A stretch of DNA of 64,000 nt from Halichoerus grypus (lineage: Eukaryota > Chordata > Mammalia > Carnivora > Phocidae): positions 22,270,449-22,334,448 of the forward strand of contig NC_135718.1 of the NCBI RefSeq assembly GCF_964656455.1. The letters run 5' to 3'. Under the pieces are notes generated by a model. It saw only the letters and a list, made by a program, of their open reading frames with translations. It had not been told where the DNA came from and made no database searches. A program made the translations under genes and the position numbers. This document shows, in pieces, positions 35,098 through 46,420 of the stretch (within the stretch, counting starts at the first letter, position 1; each line of letters begins with the position of its first letter).

Positions 35098-35275
35098 TTT
35101 AAAGACTTTATTTGACAGAGAGAGAAATAGAAAGAGAGCACAAGTAGGCAGAGTGGCAGGCAGAGGAGAGAAGCAGACTCCCCGCCAAGCAGGGAGCCTG
35201 ACATAGGGCTCGATCCCAGGACCCTGGGATCATGACCTGAGCCATCTTAATGGACTGAGCCACCCAGGTGCCCTT
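35098..35275 (-). mobile_element. CAN SINE
   Basis: AAAGACTTTATTTGACAGAG start, GAGCACAAGTAGGCAGAGTG body, GCCACCCAGGTGCCC end. Duplication ACTGTCACTGATTTTTT (35081-35097) against ACTGTCTCTGATTTTTT (35276-35292), one mismatch. Same subfamily as 17104. Confidence 0.95.
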
Positions 35276-35299
35276 ACTGTCTCTGATTTTTTATTCTTA

Positions 35300-36630
35300 T
35301 TGTTTTTGTTAGTTTCACTGTATGGTAAATGAGAAGAGAAAATGAAAAAAAAAATTAAAGCCTGTATCCTCATTTTTTTAAATTCCATTTTTATTGAAGT
35401 TCATCTTCTGACACTTGGATCACCATAAGATGCATATCTTTATTTATTAGCTTCCTGTTAGTGTGTTGTGTTAACCTTGAAAACATAGTATTTTTAAAAA
35501 TTGAGTTAACCTCTTCAGATCCATGAATAACAGCATAAAAACCAAGATGCCAAAGTAGAAAAGGAATGACTTGGTTCATTTCTTTGTATTGAAGCTTAAT
35601 ATAAGGAAGCATAAGAACAGAAGGGCCCCTCATCATTAACAGACAGTTTGCTGCTTAATGGTTTGTTCATTTTATGTGTGGCTTCTCATGTCGGGAGAGT
35701 TTAATATTTAGATTATGTCTATAATTCAGACAGAGAGTGATTTGAGAACTTGGAGGCCTGTATCCCTCAGATCAGTGTATGGGGGAAGTTGAAAGGGAAC
35801 TTCTCCATTCTTCATATCCCTTTTCCCTCTCCTTACAACCTCTTTCTCCTTACAACTTCAGGTTGTCCCCCTTTAACATAGACATAGGGGTTTCCTCTCT
35901 TTGTTTTCTAGGTTTCCAGAGAGAAGATAATGCAAGAAATATTTTCTTACTGTTTTATAACTCCTTATTTGTGTTTCTATAACTAAGTACCCAGTGACCT
36001 AATTCAAATAGGGATTAAGTCAGAGAAAGATGGTCTGTTCCCTTCTTATGGAGGGGAATGAGGACAGCATGGTATATGGTTGGTTTCTTTATGAAATAGT
36101 AGATTTGCACTGGGTATTCTTTGTGGTTTCCTTGGACTTTGTCTCTCCAAACAACTCGCTGAGTTTCCTGCTTCTCTCCCCCTCCTCCCTAGCCTCATTT
36201 GCTTTGATGTCTTGAAGCTTTGCCTTTAGGTCTCTCCAGGTCTAATTTTTCTATTTTACTCTCTCCTTCTTGTCAAGAGGTCTTGCCTAGAGTATGTGTT
36301 TTCCTTATATTTTGTACAACCATTTTATCATGGTACTCTTTGGGGATTACATTGATACTGGTATCAGGCTTTTTTCTAGGAAAAAAAAGATAATTTAGCA
36401 CCTCTCTAGCTCTCCTGGTGTAATGCAGATGGTTAAAATAGAGTATAATTTAGAGCAGAGTAATTTAAATAGAGAAAGGAGAATATGAAATGGTTAACAT
36501 CCACAAGATATGGATATATGCTTTGGGAATTATCTTTTTTTATTCAAAAAGAAGAGGAGGAGGAGAAGAAAGAAGATTATGGAGGACTGAAGTGCTGCAT
36601 ATTGTGAGATTAATGGATTTTGGAGAAAAT

Positions 36631-36661
<31 letters not shown>

Positions 36662-37960
36662 GTTGATAGTGTCCCTCCCCTTGAAGAATAGAAAAACAAG
36701 TTCTATTTTCAAGACTTGCGTCAAAGAACAACTTAGGTCCATTGGGTTTATTTGCTAAATATAATGACCTGGCTCTAGGAAGAGAGTTAATAGCCTTTTA
36801 TTACATGCATTTCTTTGCTAGTCACTACCAGGAAAGAACTTCGACTTTCAGCAGAAGAGGGGAGAGAGATGTGAGTTGTCTTGAGTAAGAGCTGTAGTTT
36901 TTCTCACATGGAAACTCCTAGGACATTGGTCCACAGCTCACGTCCTATCCGTGACCTCATATCTTAGCTGCAAATGACCTCTAGAGGGGAACAGCGTCAG
37001 AGGAGGATATGGCAGATTTTTACTTAAAAACGTTCTACTCTCCAAAAGGGCAGTCCCATATTCTAGGGTTTGCTCTGTGCCTCATGTTGAGTCAGTTACT
37101 ATATACCACTGTGTCTGTCTGCAACACTGTTGGCTGTCTGGTCTTTTAAGTTCCTCAGGGAGGTCCACTAGCCATGTAACTCACTCACACCATCTCAGTG
37201 TCATTCAGAGGATATTACATAAAGAAACATTTTATTAAATTATGTGTGGGTTCTTAGAAAATATGAAGGCCATTTGGAATTAAGGACTCCCCAGAGGCAA
37301 AAATCTGATTGCTTTCTGGCTGGCCCCATACCCCAAATTCATCCCACCCTTTCTACTGTTTTTTCTTTTCAAATTGTGTTTGTGTGTGCTGAATTACCTC
37401 TGTCTGATGACTCCAGATGCCCGTGTGTGGTGGTTGTGCGAACCATTATACCAACCTTTCAACTCCCCTCTGAGGACTCTTAATCCGATTTAGCTATTAC
37501 TGAATTCTCATCCCTTTGATGACTCAAATGGAGTGCAATTACACATTCCCTTAAATCTTCTGAAAATGAAGATACTATAAGCTGTTCTGTTGAAATCTGC
37601 AGTTCCATGTGCATGCATTCATTATCTGGAACCCCTGATCTGGAAGCTGCCAACTTCTGTGATTGAAGTGGAAGAATCATCCCCTAACACTGGATTTCAC
37701 CAAGGTTCAAAGGTTTTTTAAAACAAATTAAAAATGACAAATGAAAATGCCACTTACCTAAGGTCAATAAAGAATGAAAACTCATTTATCTCATATAAGG
37801 AAAACATATTCCAGGGATGTCTGGAAGAAGGCAGAGTGAAGGAGGAGTCTGTGGCCGGTACCATGTCTCATGGATAACAGGTCTACAATACTTTTGAATT
37901 GCACAGAAAGTGAGGATCTTTCACTAACCTTTAGTAACAGAAATACTCAGGACAACATAC
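35300..37960. other. Unique intronic sequence
   Basis: No exon or family recognised. A purine-rich GAGGAGGAGGAG patch lies near 36550 and a 28-T run at 36633-36660. Open frames here are short and unsupported. Confidence 0.4.
36633..36660. repeat. Poly(T) run
   Basis: 28 consecutive T, without a recognisable retroelement body next to it. Confidence 0.9.
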
Positions 37961-37974
37961 CATAGAGATAATGA

Positions 37975-38165
37975 AGCACAGTGAGTAAGAGTCCATATAT
38001 AATGTGATTTAAACTTGTTCACCACTTACCAGCTGAATAAATTACCTAGCCTCTGTGTGCCTCAATTTCCTCATCAGAAAAGAGAGAGCGAGAGAATTAC
38101 TTGAAATACCCTTAATAATGAAATTTGTCTGGCACACAGACTAGGGCTCCAATAAATTCGAGATG
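37975..38165 (+). mobile_element. MIR fragment
   Basis: CACCACTTACCAGCTGAATA, CTAGCCTCTGTGTGCCTCAA, TTTCCTCATCAGAAAAGAG and GGCTCCAATAAATTCG match MIR order from the tRNA-related part to the tail. Confidence 0.75.
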
Positions 38166-38169
38166 TTAT

Positions 38170-39285
38170 TAATAATAGCAACTACTTACATTTGCAGAGT
38201 ACTTGAACATTTTCACAGAATTTTTCCACTTCCTGTTCTTTGCTTCTCCCTTCTCCCATTTCTAAGAGATTAAGGAGAGAGATAACATTATCTCCTTTTT
38301 TTTATGTTTGTTTTTAATGTCTTTTCAGGATCTGAGTGACTTATTTGAGGTCTCTCAGTGGCAGACATTACTCGTTGTTACTCGGCAGCCACTACCCACA
38401 ATTTCTTTACTGGCAGAGCCCATCTCTTACCACAGGAAACACCAAGTCCATCTCCAGACCCCTGTCTTCCTCATTTTCCCAACTTTCATTGAAGCCATGA
38501 TGTGGGCATGTGGCTGAATAGTGTTCATTGAGACTATAGAGATTTTGCTGGAAGGGCTTTTAGGAAAGTGTCATTTCTAATTTAAAAACAAAAAAGCAGA
38601 TGTACAGTAGAGGTCCTTCTTTTCTTTGCTGAGTGTAGCTGCGTCTGCACGTGCTACAAAGAAGTGTTAGGACCACCTTGCAAACAGGAGGGCACACACG
38701 CTAAGTGTTAACACTTTCAGAGAGGAAGTGTGTACATCGTGGGGATGCCTGATGGCATTGTTAGCTGTATTAGTCCTGGAACTGCATAAACTGTGGACCT
38801 TTTTTTTATCTGAGACAATATATGCCTCATTATTTGAGTGATTTTTAGTGTTCTGTTTCTTGCTGCCAAAGCCATTCTAACAGATACGGTGGCTAAAGCA
38901 AGACTCAAAATTTGGTCTTCTGATTCCAAAGCCTTTATTTGTTTGCTTGTTTATTTGTATGTTTTGGCAGAGCATACTGCCGTCCTGTATTTAAGGCATC
39001 CACAGTAGAGCCTAATGTATCTCTCTATTCTGATACTCTGTGTCCCAGGGACTTGCTCTCTTCTGACTGCTCTGTGAGCTTTCACACCTCTGGACCGCTA
39101 TCCTCATGCCCCCTTCCCTTAGAATACCAGCTCTATAGCTTCTCGTCACCATCAGAATCACGCACATCTTCTGGGATTTGTCTTGACTGTCTTCTTTTGT
39201 AAGAGTCTATACCTGATTATACTTTCCTTTCGTGCTCGCTAGGAGATTTAAACACTGTTGTCCTGCTGCAAACCTTTGTCTTCCT
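38170..39285. other. Unique intronic sequence
   Basis: No exon or repeat family recognised. An 87-codon frame at 38939-39202 shows no known motif. Confidence 0.4.
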
Positions 39286-39289
39286 TAGT

Positions 39290-39480
39290 GTAACCATCTG
39301 CACAGCTCTGCCTCCCCACTTGACTGTGAGCTTCCAGGGCCCGGTACCAAGTCTCATTCTCTCTTTGTGTCCTCACAGCATGTAGTTTTTTTTGTTGTGG
39401 TTTTGTTTTGTTTTGTTTTGTTTTTTATCCCTGCCTCTTAAGAAGGCTTGATAAATGTTTATTGAATTAAATGTGTAGAA
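39290..39480 (+). mobile_element. L2 3' end with a (TTTTG)n expansion
   Basis: CACTTGACTGTGAGCTTCCA, GGGCCCGGTACCAAGTCTCA and TGATAAATGTTTATTGAATT match the L2 tail. A TTTTG pentamer repeat splits it at about 39388-39424. Confidence 0.65.
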
Positions 39481-39499
39481 TTTTAGAGCTGAATGTTCT

Positions 39500-41420
39500 T
39501 TCTTCTGAAGAAAGCTCTCATTTTCTGGGAATTACAGAAGGTTCTTATTCTTGGATTCATGACCCCCCTAGGATTCAGGAGATCAGTGGTATCATTAAAG
39601 TTATAGTCATTGTTTTATGCTCCTAGATTTTATTGGATCAGATTCTTAAAGAATTCATGGCTACTCAAAGGAATGAGAACTTCTGTTTAAGTTAGAAAGT
39701 TGAATAATTTTGTCTTTGGCTCTCTCATCCAAAGACACAATCTGGAGTGTGCATATTTTTAGGAAAACCACTGTTGTAAGTTTGCTTCTTTTCCCCTAAA
39801 ACTGGAGTGCGAAGAAAACAACCCAAAACAAAAACAAAAACAAAAAATTCTGGCTATTGAACACCCCTCTTATATTGTATCCTGTTCTTCAGTCCCCTGA
39901 AAGATTGTTCTAAATCTCTTCAGGCCTTATAATTTTTTTGTCCCCGTATCACTTCTATCCACATTTTTTAAAATATCCAACAAGCTGGTCTCTGGCAAGC
40001 AGAGAGGAGGCCATTGGAGACAGGGAATTGAGGAAACATCAGGGCATGCTGGAAGTTGGTGGGGAAAGGATGGAGGTAGCCAGCTTTAGCCCCTGAGCCA
40101 ATCTACTGGCATCTTCAGTGTGGCTTTGCCATTGCTCACCCACGCTAGACTGTGGCCCACCCCAGGTAGGTGGAATTAGGAGTGTTAGCATGGATGAGTT
40201 CTGTGGAGTCTCCCATGTGTTACAATGACAAAAACGCCTGCCCAGGCCAGCCCTGAATCACTAATCACTGAGAGAAATACAAAAGAAAATGCCTTGTTTT
40301 ATAGACTAGCATCTGTGTCGCCATCTACATTATTCAGGATTTGGAACTATAGATCTTCAGGAATAAAAGAGACTTTAGGATCTTCTAGCCCAGATTGCTC
40401 ACTGTCAAGAAACCAGGGCTGCACTTCTGTTTGCCTCGGGATTAGAATCTGCTTCTGCAGTTGGACACAAAGAAAAAAAAGGAGGCAAATCATTAATAAT
40501 TGGAAAATGAGGAGACATGTCTTGCTTTTCTAAGATTTCCCAGAGAAGATGAGATGAGGTGAAGTGCAGTGGCCAGGCCAAGGATTCTGGTAGAAGTCAA
40601 ATCTCCCTAAATGTCTGTAAGTTCTCCTACAGCTACCCTAACCTAAATTATTCATTTAAGAAGAATAGTAAGCTTGCTAAGCAAGCTCCTCCTTCAAGAA
40701 AGATTCTCAGTAGCCCTCCACCAGGTTGCTACTCCTAAGCTAAAGAATTAGGAGAGAACACTCATAGGGGGAATATGTGCATCCTCCTCAGGGAGTGGGG
40801 GGAATGTGGGAGATATATTGATGCCCATCCCCAACCTTCCATCCCCCTTCCTCTGGGATATATTGTTGTAAGTTAGCAAAGGAAAGGGTCAGCACACTAT
40901 GTTCCTTCCTTAGGAAAAGAAATGGAGAATTCCTATCCTTCTACTTGGGAAGTGTGGAATAAACGTTGGTCTAGTTATTCATACGGGTGTTTTCAAAAAT
41001 ATATTGTGTCGAACCAGGTTACCAGGAGGGTGTTTTAGGGGTTCCTTAAATGTTTGGGGTTTCATTTCTAAATTATATTTTTACGTTGATTAAACAAAAC
41101 ATGCTGTCACATTCGAAGGTGTCGTATGTCCAAATGCTGGGCATGATGGAGACTGCCCACATGTAAACTTAGGTTGCTGCCATACGAGAGTCGAATGCAT
41201 ACCTGGAAATAAGGCTTGTCCTGATGTTTTGCTACAACAGCATAGTTTTGGCCGCCTATTGCTGTTTCACAAGAGAACACTGTTAATAACCATTGGCACA
41301 GTAGTGTCTCTGTTTATCTCTGTGAATTCTTTTGTTTTGTAACCCAGTGAAGACGGAAGTTGGGGTTAGATGAGGGGGGAGGTGGATTGACATTTTCCTT
41401 CCCTAGGGTCCATTGTGATG
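39500..41420. other. Unique intronic sequence
   Basis: No exon seen. A CAAAAA repeat lies near 39822-39846. 40340-40420 may be an ancient relic (GAGACTTTAGGATCTTCTAG). Confidence 0.4.
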
Positions 41421-41429
41421 GTTGCTTCT

Positions 41430-41693
41430 CACCCCCCAACTTTATTTGAGAAATAATTGTATATATTTGAAGTATTCAGTGTGGTGCTTTGATAAACATA
41501 CGCATCGTGTAATTATTGCTAAGATCGAGATAATTAACACTTCCATCACCTTACATAGTTAACTTTCTCTCTTTCTCTCTCTCTCTCTCGATTTTTGTTT
41601 TGTGTTTGTTTTTTGTTTTTTTTTTTTTTTTTTTTGGTGAGAATGCTTAAGATCTACTCTCAGTAACTTTCAAATGGACAATATTGTATTATT
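41430..41693 (-). mobile_element. Old L1M 3' UTR, left part
   Basis: AGATAATTAACACTTCCATC, ACCTTACATAGTTAAC and GAGAATGCTTAAGATCTACT are antisense L1M 3' UTR. It includes a TC microsatellite and a T-run. It continues after the younger insertion at 42423. Confidence 0.75.
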
Positions 41694-42422
41694 TTTTTTT
41701 TGCTTTTATGATATATTTTGTTTTGTTTTGTTTTGTATTTTTATTATGTTATGTTAATCACCATACATTACATCATTAGTTTTTGATGTAGTGTTCCATG
41801 ATTCATTGTTTGCGTATAACACCCAGTGCTCCATTCAGTACGTGCCCTCTTTAATACCCATCACCAGGCTAACCCATCCCCCCCCCAGAACCCTCAGTTT
41901 GTTTCTCAGAGTCCATAGTCTCTCATGGTTCGTCTCCCCCCTCCGGTTCCCCCCCCTTCATTTTTCCCTTCCTGCTATCTTCTTCTCTTTTTTTTTTTAA
42001 ACATATAATGTATTATTTGTTTCAGAGGTACAGGTCTGTGATTCATCAGTCTTACACAGTTCACAGCGTTCACCATAGCACAAATCCTCCCCAATGTCTG
42101 TCACCCAGCCACCCCATCCCTCCCACTCCCCACCACTCCAGCAACCCTCAGTTTGTTTCCTGAGATTAAGAATTCCTCATATCAGTGAGATCAAAATGCG
42201 AGAAGATACCTGCAAATGACATATCAGATAAAGGGCTAGTATCCAAAATCGATAAAAAACTTATTAAACTCAACACCCAAAGAACAAATGATCCAATCAA
42301 GAAATGGGCAGAAGACATGAACAGACATTTTTCCAAAGAAGACATCCAAATGGCCAACAGACACATGAAAAAGTGCTCAGCATCACTCGGCATCAGGGAA
42401 ATCCAAATCAAAACCTCAATGA
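41694..42422 (-). mobile_element. Twin-primed carnivore L1 with inverted 5' part
   Basis: The left ~500 bp is the L1 3' end in antisense (TTAGTTTTTGATGTAGTGTT, TTTGTTTCAGAGGTACAGGT, AGTTCACAGCGTTCACCA). From about 42196 the sequence switches to sense-strand L1 ORF2, encoding [20 protein letters not shown], the familiar ORF2 region downstream of the reverse transcriptase. Duplication GACAATATTGTATTATT (41677-41693) against GACAATATCGTATTATT (42423-42439) encloses both parts, so this is a single insertion with a 5' inversion. Confidence 0.92.
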
Positions 42423-42800
42423 GACAATATCGTATTATTAATTATAGTCACCCTGATGTACATTAGGGCCTCAGAACTTCTTATAACTGAAAGTTTGTAC
42501 TTCAGATCCTTTGACATGGATCTCCCCATTTCCCTTTCCCCTCCCAGTCCCTAACAACCACCATTATATTCTGTCCGTATGAAATCAGTTTTTGTGTTTG
42601 TTTTATATTCTGCATGTAAGTGATACTGTACAGTATTTATTTTTCTCTATCTGGCTTATTTCACCTGGCAAAATGCCTTGCAGTTTCACCCATATTGATA
42701 CAAATGGCAAGATTTTTTTTTAATGGCCGAACAACATCCCACATAGATACATATACATTGTGTATATGTGCACGTGTATATATACCACATACATTTTTTT
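42423..42800 (-). mobile_element. Old L1M 3' end, right part
   Basis: TTAATTATAGTCACCCTGAT, CTTATAACTGAAAGTTTGTA, CTGGCTTATTTCACCTGGCA and CAAATGGCAAGATTTT follow L1M in antisense. They resume exactly where the 41430-41693 piece left off. Confidence 0.8.
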
Positions 42801-43975
42801 AAGGTGATGGTTTCTTAGCAGCTACGTACAGAGGGGTAGGTGAGAGGCTGGGGTGGGTAAGTTGGTGGAATTATTCTGTAGGAGCTTTGGAAAACTCTGG
42901 GAAAAGGGGTAGTAGTTTGGTGAGCCCAGATAGTGTCAGTTTGGCTCAGTCCTAAGGAGGAAGCCCGTGATCACTTCCTTGAGGAACCTCACTCATCCCT
43001 GCACAGATCCCGGCACTGTTTCTGGCACTCTCTCACCTTCTAAGGGATGGATGGTTTGAAAATAACAGCTTGGTGGGTTGGCTTCAACATACACACGGAC
43101 CAAGTGACGTTCCCCCAGTAGCTTTGCAAACAATGGATATGGCAGGAAGAGCCACAGCAAAACAAGAGTACAGATGGCACATGGTGACAGACCGGGTGGG
43201 GAATCCTGAGCCATGCCGTTGCGCCAAGACCCACAGATGACTAGGTGCTGAGGTCCTGGCCCAGCGTAGGTAGAGGTTGTTAAGCCGTTGATAGTTGGAT
43301 TATAGCTATTTAAAGAAAGTATCCTAAAATTTAAAAAGGAACCTAAAAAAGCTATTACCCTATGGTCATCACTTGCTGTTTTGAATCAGGGATATTTTGG
43401 TACTATATAATGGAAATGAGATATAGAAAGAAATGAGATGCTGATGAGTATTCCATTTTGTGTGTGCGTGTATCAAAACAGCCTTGCTCTCATTGATTGG
43501 ATTTATAATTCTATGCAGTTGGGCTTGTAGAATTAAATCTATACATGGAAATTGTTTACCAAATGAATAAAAATAAATTACTGTTTATGTATTTTTAAGT
43601 ACATATAACATTTCACTTGACGAAAAAGTTTCACTGTTTTCTTTTTTTTTTAAGTTTGGGAAAATTGCACAAAAATAGTAGACAATGGGACCAGAATAGG
43701 CAGGCAATTGCATTCTCCCCTTTTCCTCATTGGGTTGGGTTGTGGGCCCTTTAACGGGTACTAATTCTATTAATAGTATTGCTAATTAACCAGGACAGAA
43801 AAGCGAAGAAACAACAACAAACCAGATCTAATACAATGAGGCATCACTATCCAGGAGTATGGGGGTAAATAATGCACACAGACAGAGAAGGGGAAAAAAG
43901 CGGGGGAGAGAGATTGCAAGGAATCGACTGGAGACATAACTAAAGGTTAGCAGTTCGCTCTTCTTTCTTGCTCTC
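42801..43975. other. Unique intronic sequence
   Basis: No exon or family recognised. Confidence 0.4.
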
Positions 43976-44540
43976 GTTCTGAAAACAGAAAGATTAGATT
44001 GATTCAAGCAGATATACTTTGGAATGCCAGAAAGGACGCCTCTCCGGGTGTGGTATTGATAAACTGCCTGAATGTATCAGTGACATTTCGTTTTACTGGC
44101 CCCTCAAGAAGAGGCAGGGAGTGGATTTTTACCTCCCTGCCCACCTGCCTGAGAATTGCTTAAACAGTTTCTGTGTGTGTGTGTGTGTGTGTGTGCGTGA
44201 GGGGCTCCACACCATTACCTGCTGGGTTAAAATGTTCCTTCTCCGGGGCTCCTCTGAATTCCCTCATCAGATGGATGGGAGATGCAGCCTGTGCCCAGCT
44301 GAACTTCATTACTGAGTGTACTGTTGTATTGAATCAAGAGAGCAACTACCGAGAAATGCTTTATGCCTACACCCCCATATTCTTGGTGGGGGATTTATAG
44401 GCCTATTTGGCAAAATCATACCGAGGTGGAGTGGTAACGTCACTCTGTGTCTTCCAACAAACAGCCACCCTGCTGCCGCTGATCAGCGTTCCTGGGATGG
44501 CGGTGATTGAAATTTAGCACTTAGAGTGACTTAATTGGCA
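43976..44540. other. Unique block around a (GT)n tract, possible conserved non-coding element
   Basis: Complex, repeat-free sequence on both sides of a GT microsatellite (44172-44194). Examples are GGTATTGATAAACTGCCTGA and CCGAGAAATGCTTTATGCCT. The overlapping frames here have no splice signals. I flag it only because it resists assignment to any repeat. Confidence 0.25.
44172..44194. repeat. (GT)n microsatellite
   Basis: About 11 TG dinucleotides followed by a CGTG variant. Confidence 0.95.
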
Positions 44541-45835
44541 CGCAGAACTGTTAAGCATATGCCCCCACTGCAGGTGCACCATCTGATGTACCTATGGGGT
44601 GCCCGGTACCTCACACGTGCTCACATTTTGCTAAAGAAGCAAGCTTTGAGCAGGTCCTTGAAGGAAGCCTGCGCAGTGGTTCAGGAGAGGGGTGGCCTTA
44701 GAGAACAGCTCCTCAGATCTCTGCCTATCTTTGGGTTACCATAGTTCTTCATTCCCTTGAACTTGGGACAGACCTAAGGTTGTGGAGTTCTAGTTTGCTT
44801 GCTGTGAAAGAAGTGTTGGGAATCTGCTCATTGATGCTCGTGCCTTCAGTAAATCAAGCCCTGTGCTGGCAGAGTGGAACTTGGAAAGGTTCTGTACTCC
44901 TTGGCAGCTTGCTGCCTTGGAATTCAAGTTTAGAATGTTCTGTGCTCACTGTGACTAGAACCGATCCCTTGGCCTTCAGGGAAAATCCTGGAAATCGATG
45001 TCAACATTTTTCTGCTGAGTTGGAAACAGCAGGGCTGGGCCAAATGGTCTCGGTTATGTGAATCAGGAGAGAAATGGAAACCTCAACAGAAAACAGAGCA
45101 AACCTATTAAGTTCTTGTCCTTATGTAAGGAGAGCGAATGAGGGGTGAGGACTCACTGGGTGGGAACACACTGCTCTGTGGACTCTTCCCATGTGTCCTG
45201 GGGCTCATGTGCTCCAGGTAACGGGGGGCCCTGGTCATCACTGCAGACGCCGGAAGACGCAGTCTTCTCAAGCTGCCATGATGGGCATGAGTGTCCGTGG
45301 GACTGAGGAGGGGTAGATAAGCTGTCAACTGAGGTTTTCTTTGATGAGCTCCTCCTGTCCTAACTGGATCACAGACTACAGGCCTCATCTGTATTTACGT
45401 TCTCCCCAGGCATCAGGCGAAATCCTGGGTTCCTAATAAGTGTTCAATGAGTGTTGAATTCTGAAAGAAAGAACAAAATCGTTGGAGTTCCTCTGAGTGA
45501 TGCTGAGAATAGCAGTGGCTTCAAAGCCAAGAAGGGTTTGCCGTGAAGCTAATGGAGCTGAAGTGTCAGTGTCCTGGGACCTGTTCTGAAGTTTGAATTT
45601 GTATGTTTATATGCTGTTCCTTATGGAGGGTTCCCCAAATTCTGTAAGCTTCAGGACCCCATAAAACATAAATATGCTCCTGTTAAAATGTTCTTGCTGA
45701 GCTCTTGTGGAAGCCTGGATTCCATCCAGTGGCTTTCCCAGAAATTGGAGAATCAGAAGAAACGGATAAAGCCAGCCCTGCAAAGGAGAGGAAAGGGAAA
45801 GGAACTGACATTTAAGAACCCCATGCAGATTGGAG
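44541..45835. other. Unique intronic sequence
   Basis: Moderate GC. An L2-like tail piece (AATAAGTGTTCAATGAGTGTT, shifted by a base or two) lies near 45435. No exon recognised. Confidence 0.4.
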
Positions 45836-45839
45836 AATA

Positions 45840-45990
45840 ATTAGCCTTTATTACCTATTTTAACTCCTCACAGCAAGCCTTTCTGGGTGATGGCATTACT
45901 GCTTGCCCTCTTAATAGATGGGGACATTGAGGTTCAGAGAAGCTAAGCAACCTGCCCAGTGTGGTACAGCTATTAGGGCTGGGACCTACA
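45840..45990 (-). mobile_element. MIR fragment
   Basis: GGGGACATTGAGGTTCAGAG, AAGCTAAGCAACCTGCCCAG and GTGGTACAGCTATTAGGGCT follow the antisense MIR core ('gaggctcagagaggttaagtaacttgcccaaggtcacacagc'). Confidence 0.75.
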
Positions 45991-46317
45991 TCACTGACCT
46001 TACTCTCTCCTGACCATCTGCTCAGGGGCTCCCTTGCAGGGTGCATATTTGACAGCTCTGCTAGCCTTCCCTGAAAGCCTTCAGCCCACCAGGGTAAGGA
46101 ATGCCTGGATGGGCAGGTAACTCTTACTGCAGGACAGAGGGAGAAAGTTGGGGAGGGGATCAGGCCTGAGCAGTTTAAAGGAAGGCCCTGGCAAACCCTT
46201 CCCCAGTCAGTTAAGTGATGCTGTAACAATTCATTCAATTATGTTAAGCACCCATTAAAGGAATCCTAAGTCCTCCCTTGGGCCATTTCAGTTCTATGAT
46301 ATTGTAATTGTTTGAGA

Positions 46318-46346
46318 CTAACCATGATGTCTTCTTTTGCCTTCAG
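46318..46346 (+). promoter_or_regulatory. Splice branch point and 3' splice site of the SorCS exon
   Basis: A CTAAC branch motif sits at 46318-46322, with the presumed branch adenosine at 46321, 25 nt before the last base of the AG. Between them lies a pyrimidine-rich stretch (TCTTCTTTTGCCTTCAG). Spacing and composition fit a normal U2-type acceptor, and this fixes the exon start at 46347. Confidence 0.75.
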
Positions 46347-46414
46347 GTGATTCTCATTTTGACAAAGCTCTATGACTATAACCTGGGGAGCATCACTGAG
46401 AGCTCGCTTTGGAG
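46347..46414 (+). CDS. SORCS1: Internal coding exon of a SorCS-family VPS10-domain receptor, probably SORCS1 exon 2
   Basis: This is one coding exon of a type I membrane sorting receptor. SorCS proteins are neuronal VPS10-domain receptors that traffic cargo such as neurexin, AMPA receptors and APP between Golgi, endosome and plasma membrane. The 68 bp read in phase 0 as 22 codons plus two bases (AG), which the next exon would complete to Arg. The peptide includes VILILTKLYDYNLGS and ITESSLW, which I recognise as the first blades of the VPS10 ten-bladed propeller just after the propeptide region. The acceptor is preceded by a pyrimidine-rich tract and a CTAAC branch motif; the donor reads GAG/gtacgt. 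No neighbouring exon lies in the window, so both introns are very long, as known for this gene family. Skipping it would shift the frame (68 is not a multiple of 3). Family assignment is strong; SORCS1 over SORCS3 rests on recalled residues (ITESS rather than VTESS) and is less sure. The exon number is inferred. Confidence 0.82.
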
Positions 46415-46420
46415 GTACGT
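46415..46420 (+). promoter_or_regulatory. 5' splice site of the SorCS exon
   Basis: The exon ends GGAG and the intron starts GTACGT. This matches the consensus at GT, A3, G5 and T6, so it is a strong donor. It closes the 68-bp exon at 46414. Confidence 0.75.

Larger units (their letters stand above)
1..46346 (+). other. Partial upstream intron (probably intron 1 of SORCS1)
   Basis: Everything left of the exon is read as intron. It is A+T-rich, CpG-poor, full of interspersed repeats, and holds no CpG island or convincing second exon, so the preceding exon lies more than 46 kb away. The intron call depends on the single exon at 46347; repeats inside it are listed separately. Confidence 0.7.

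Noticed and set aside
42185..42466. 93-codon open frame with clear L1 ORF2 similarity
   Set aside because: It is only a fragment of ORF2 from the inverted part of the twin-primed L1, not a functional gene.
44019..44744. Series of overlapping + strand frames
   Set aside because: Three frames are open in part over the same bases, with no acceptor/donor pair or known motif.
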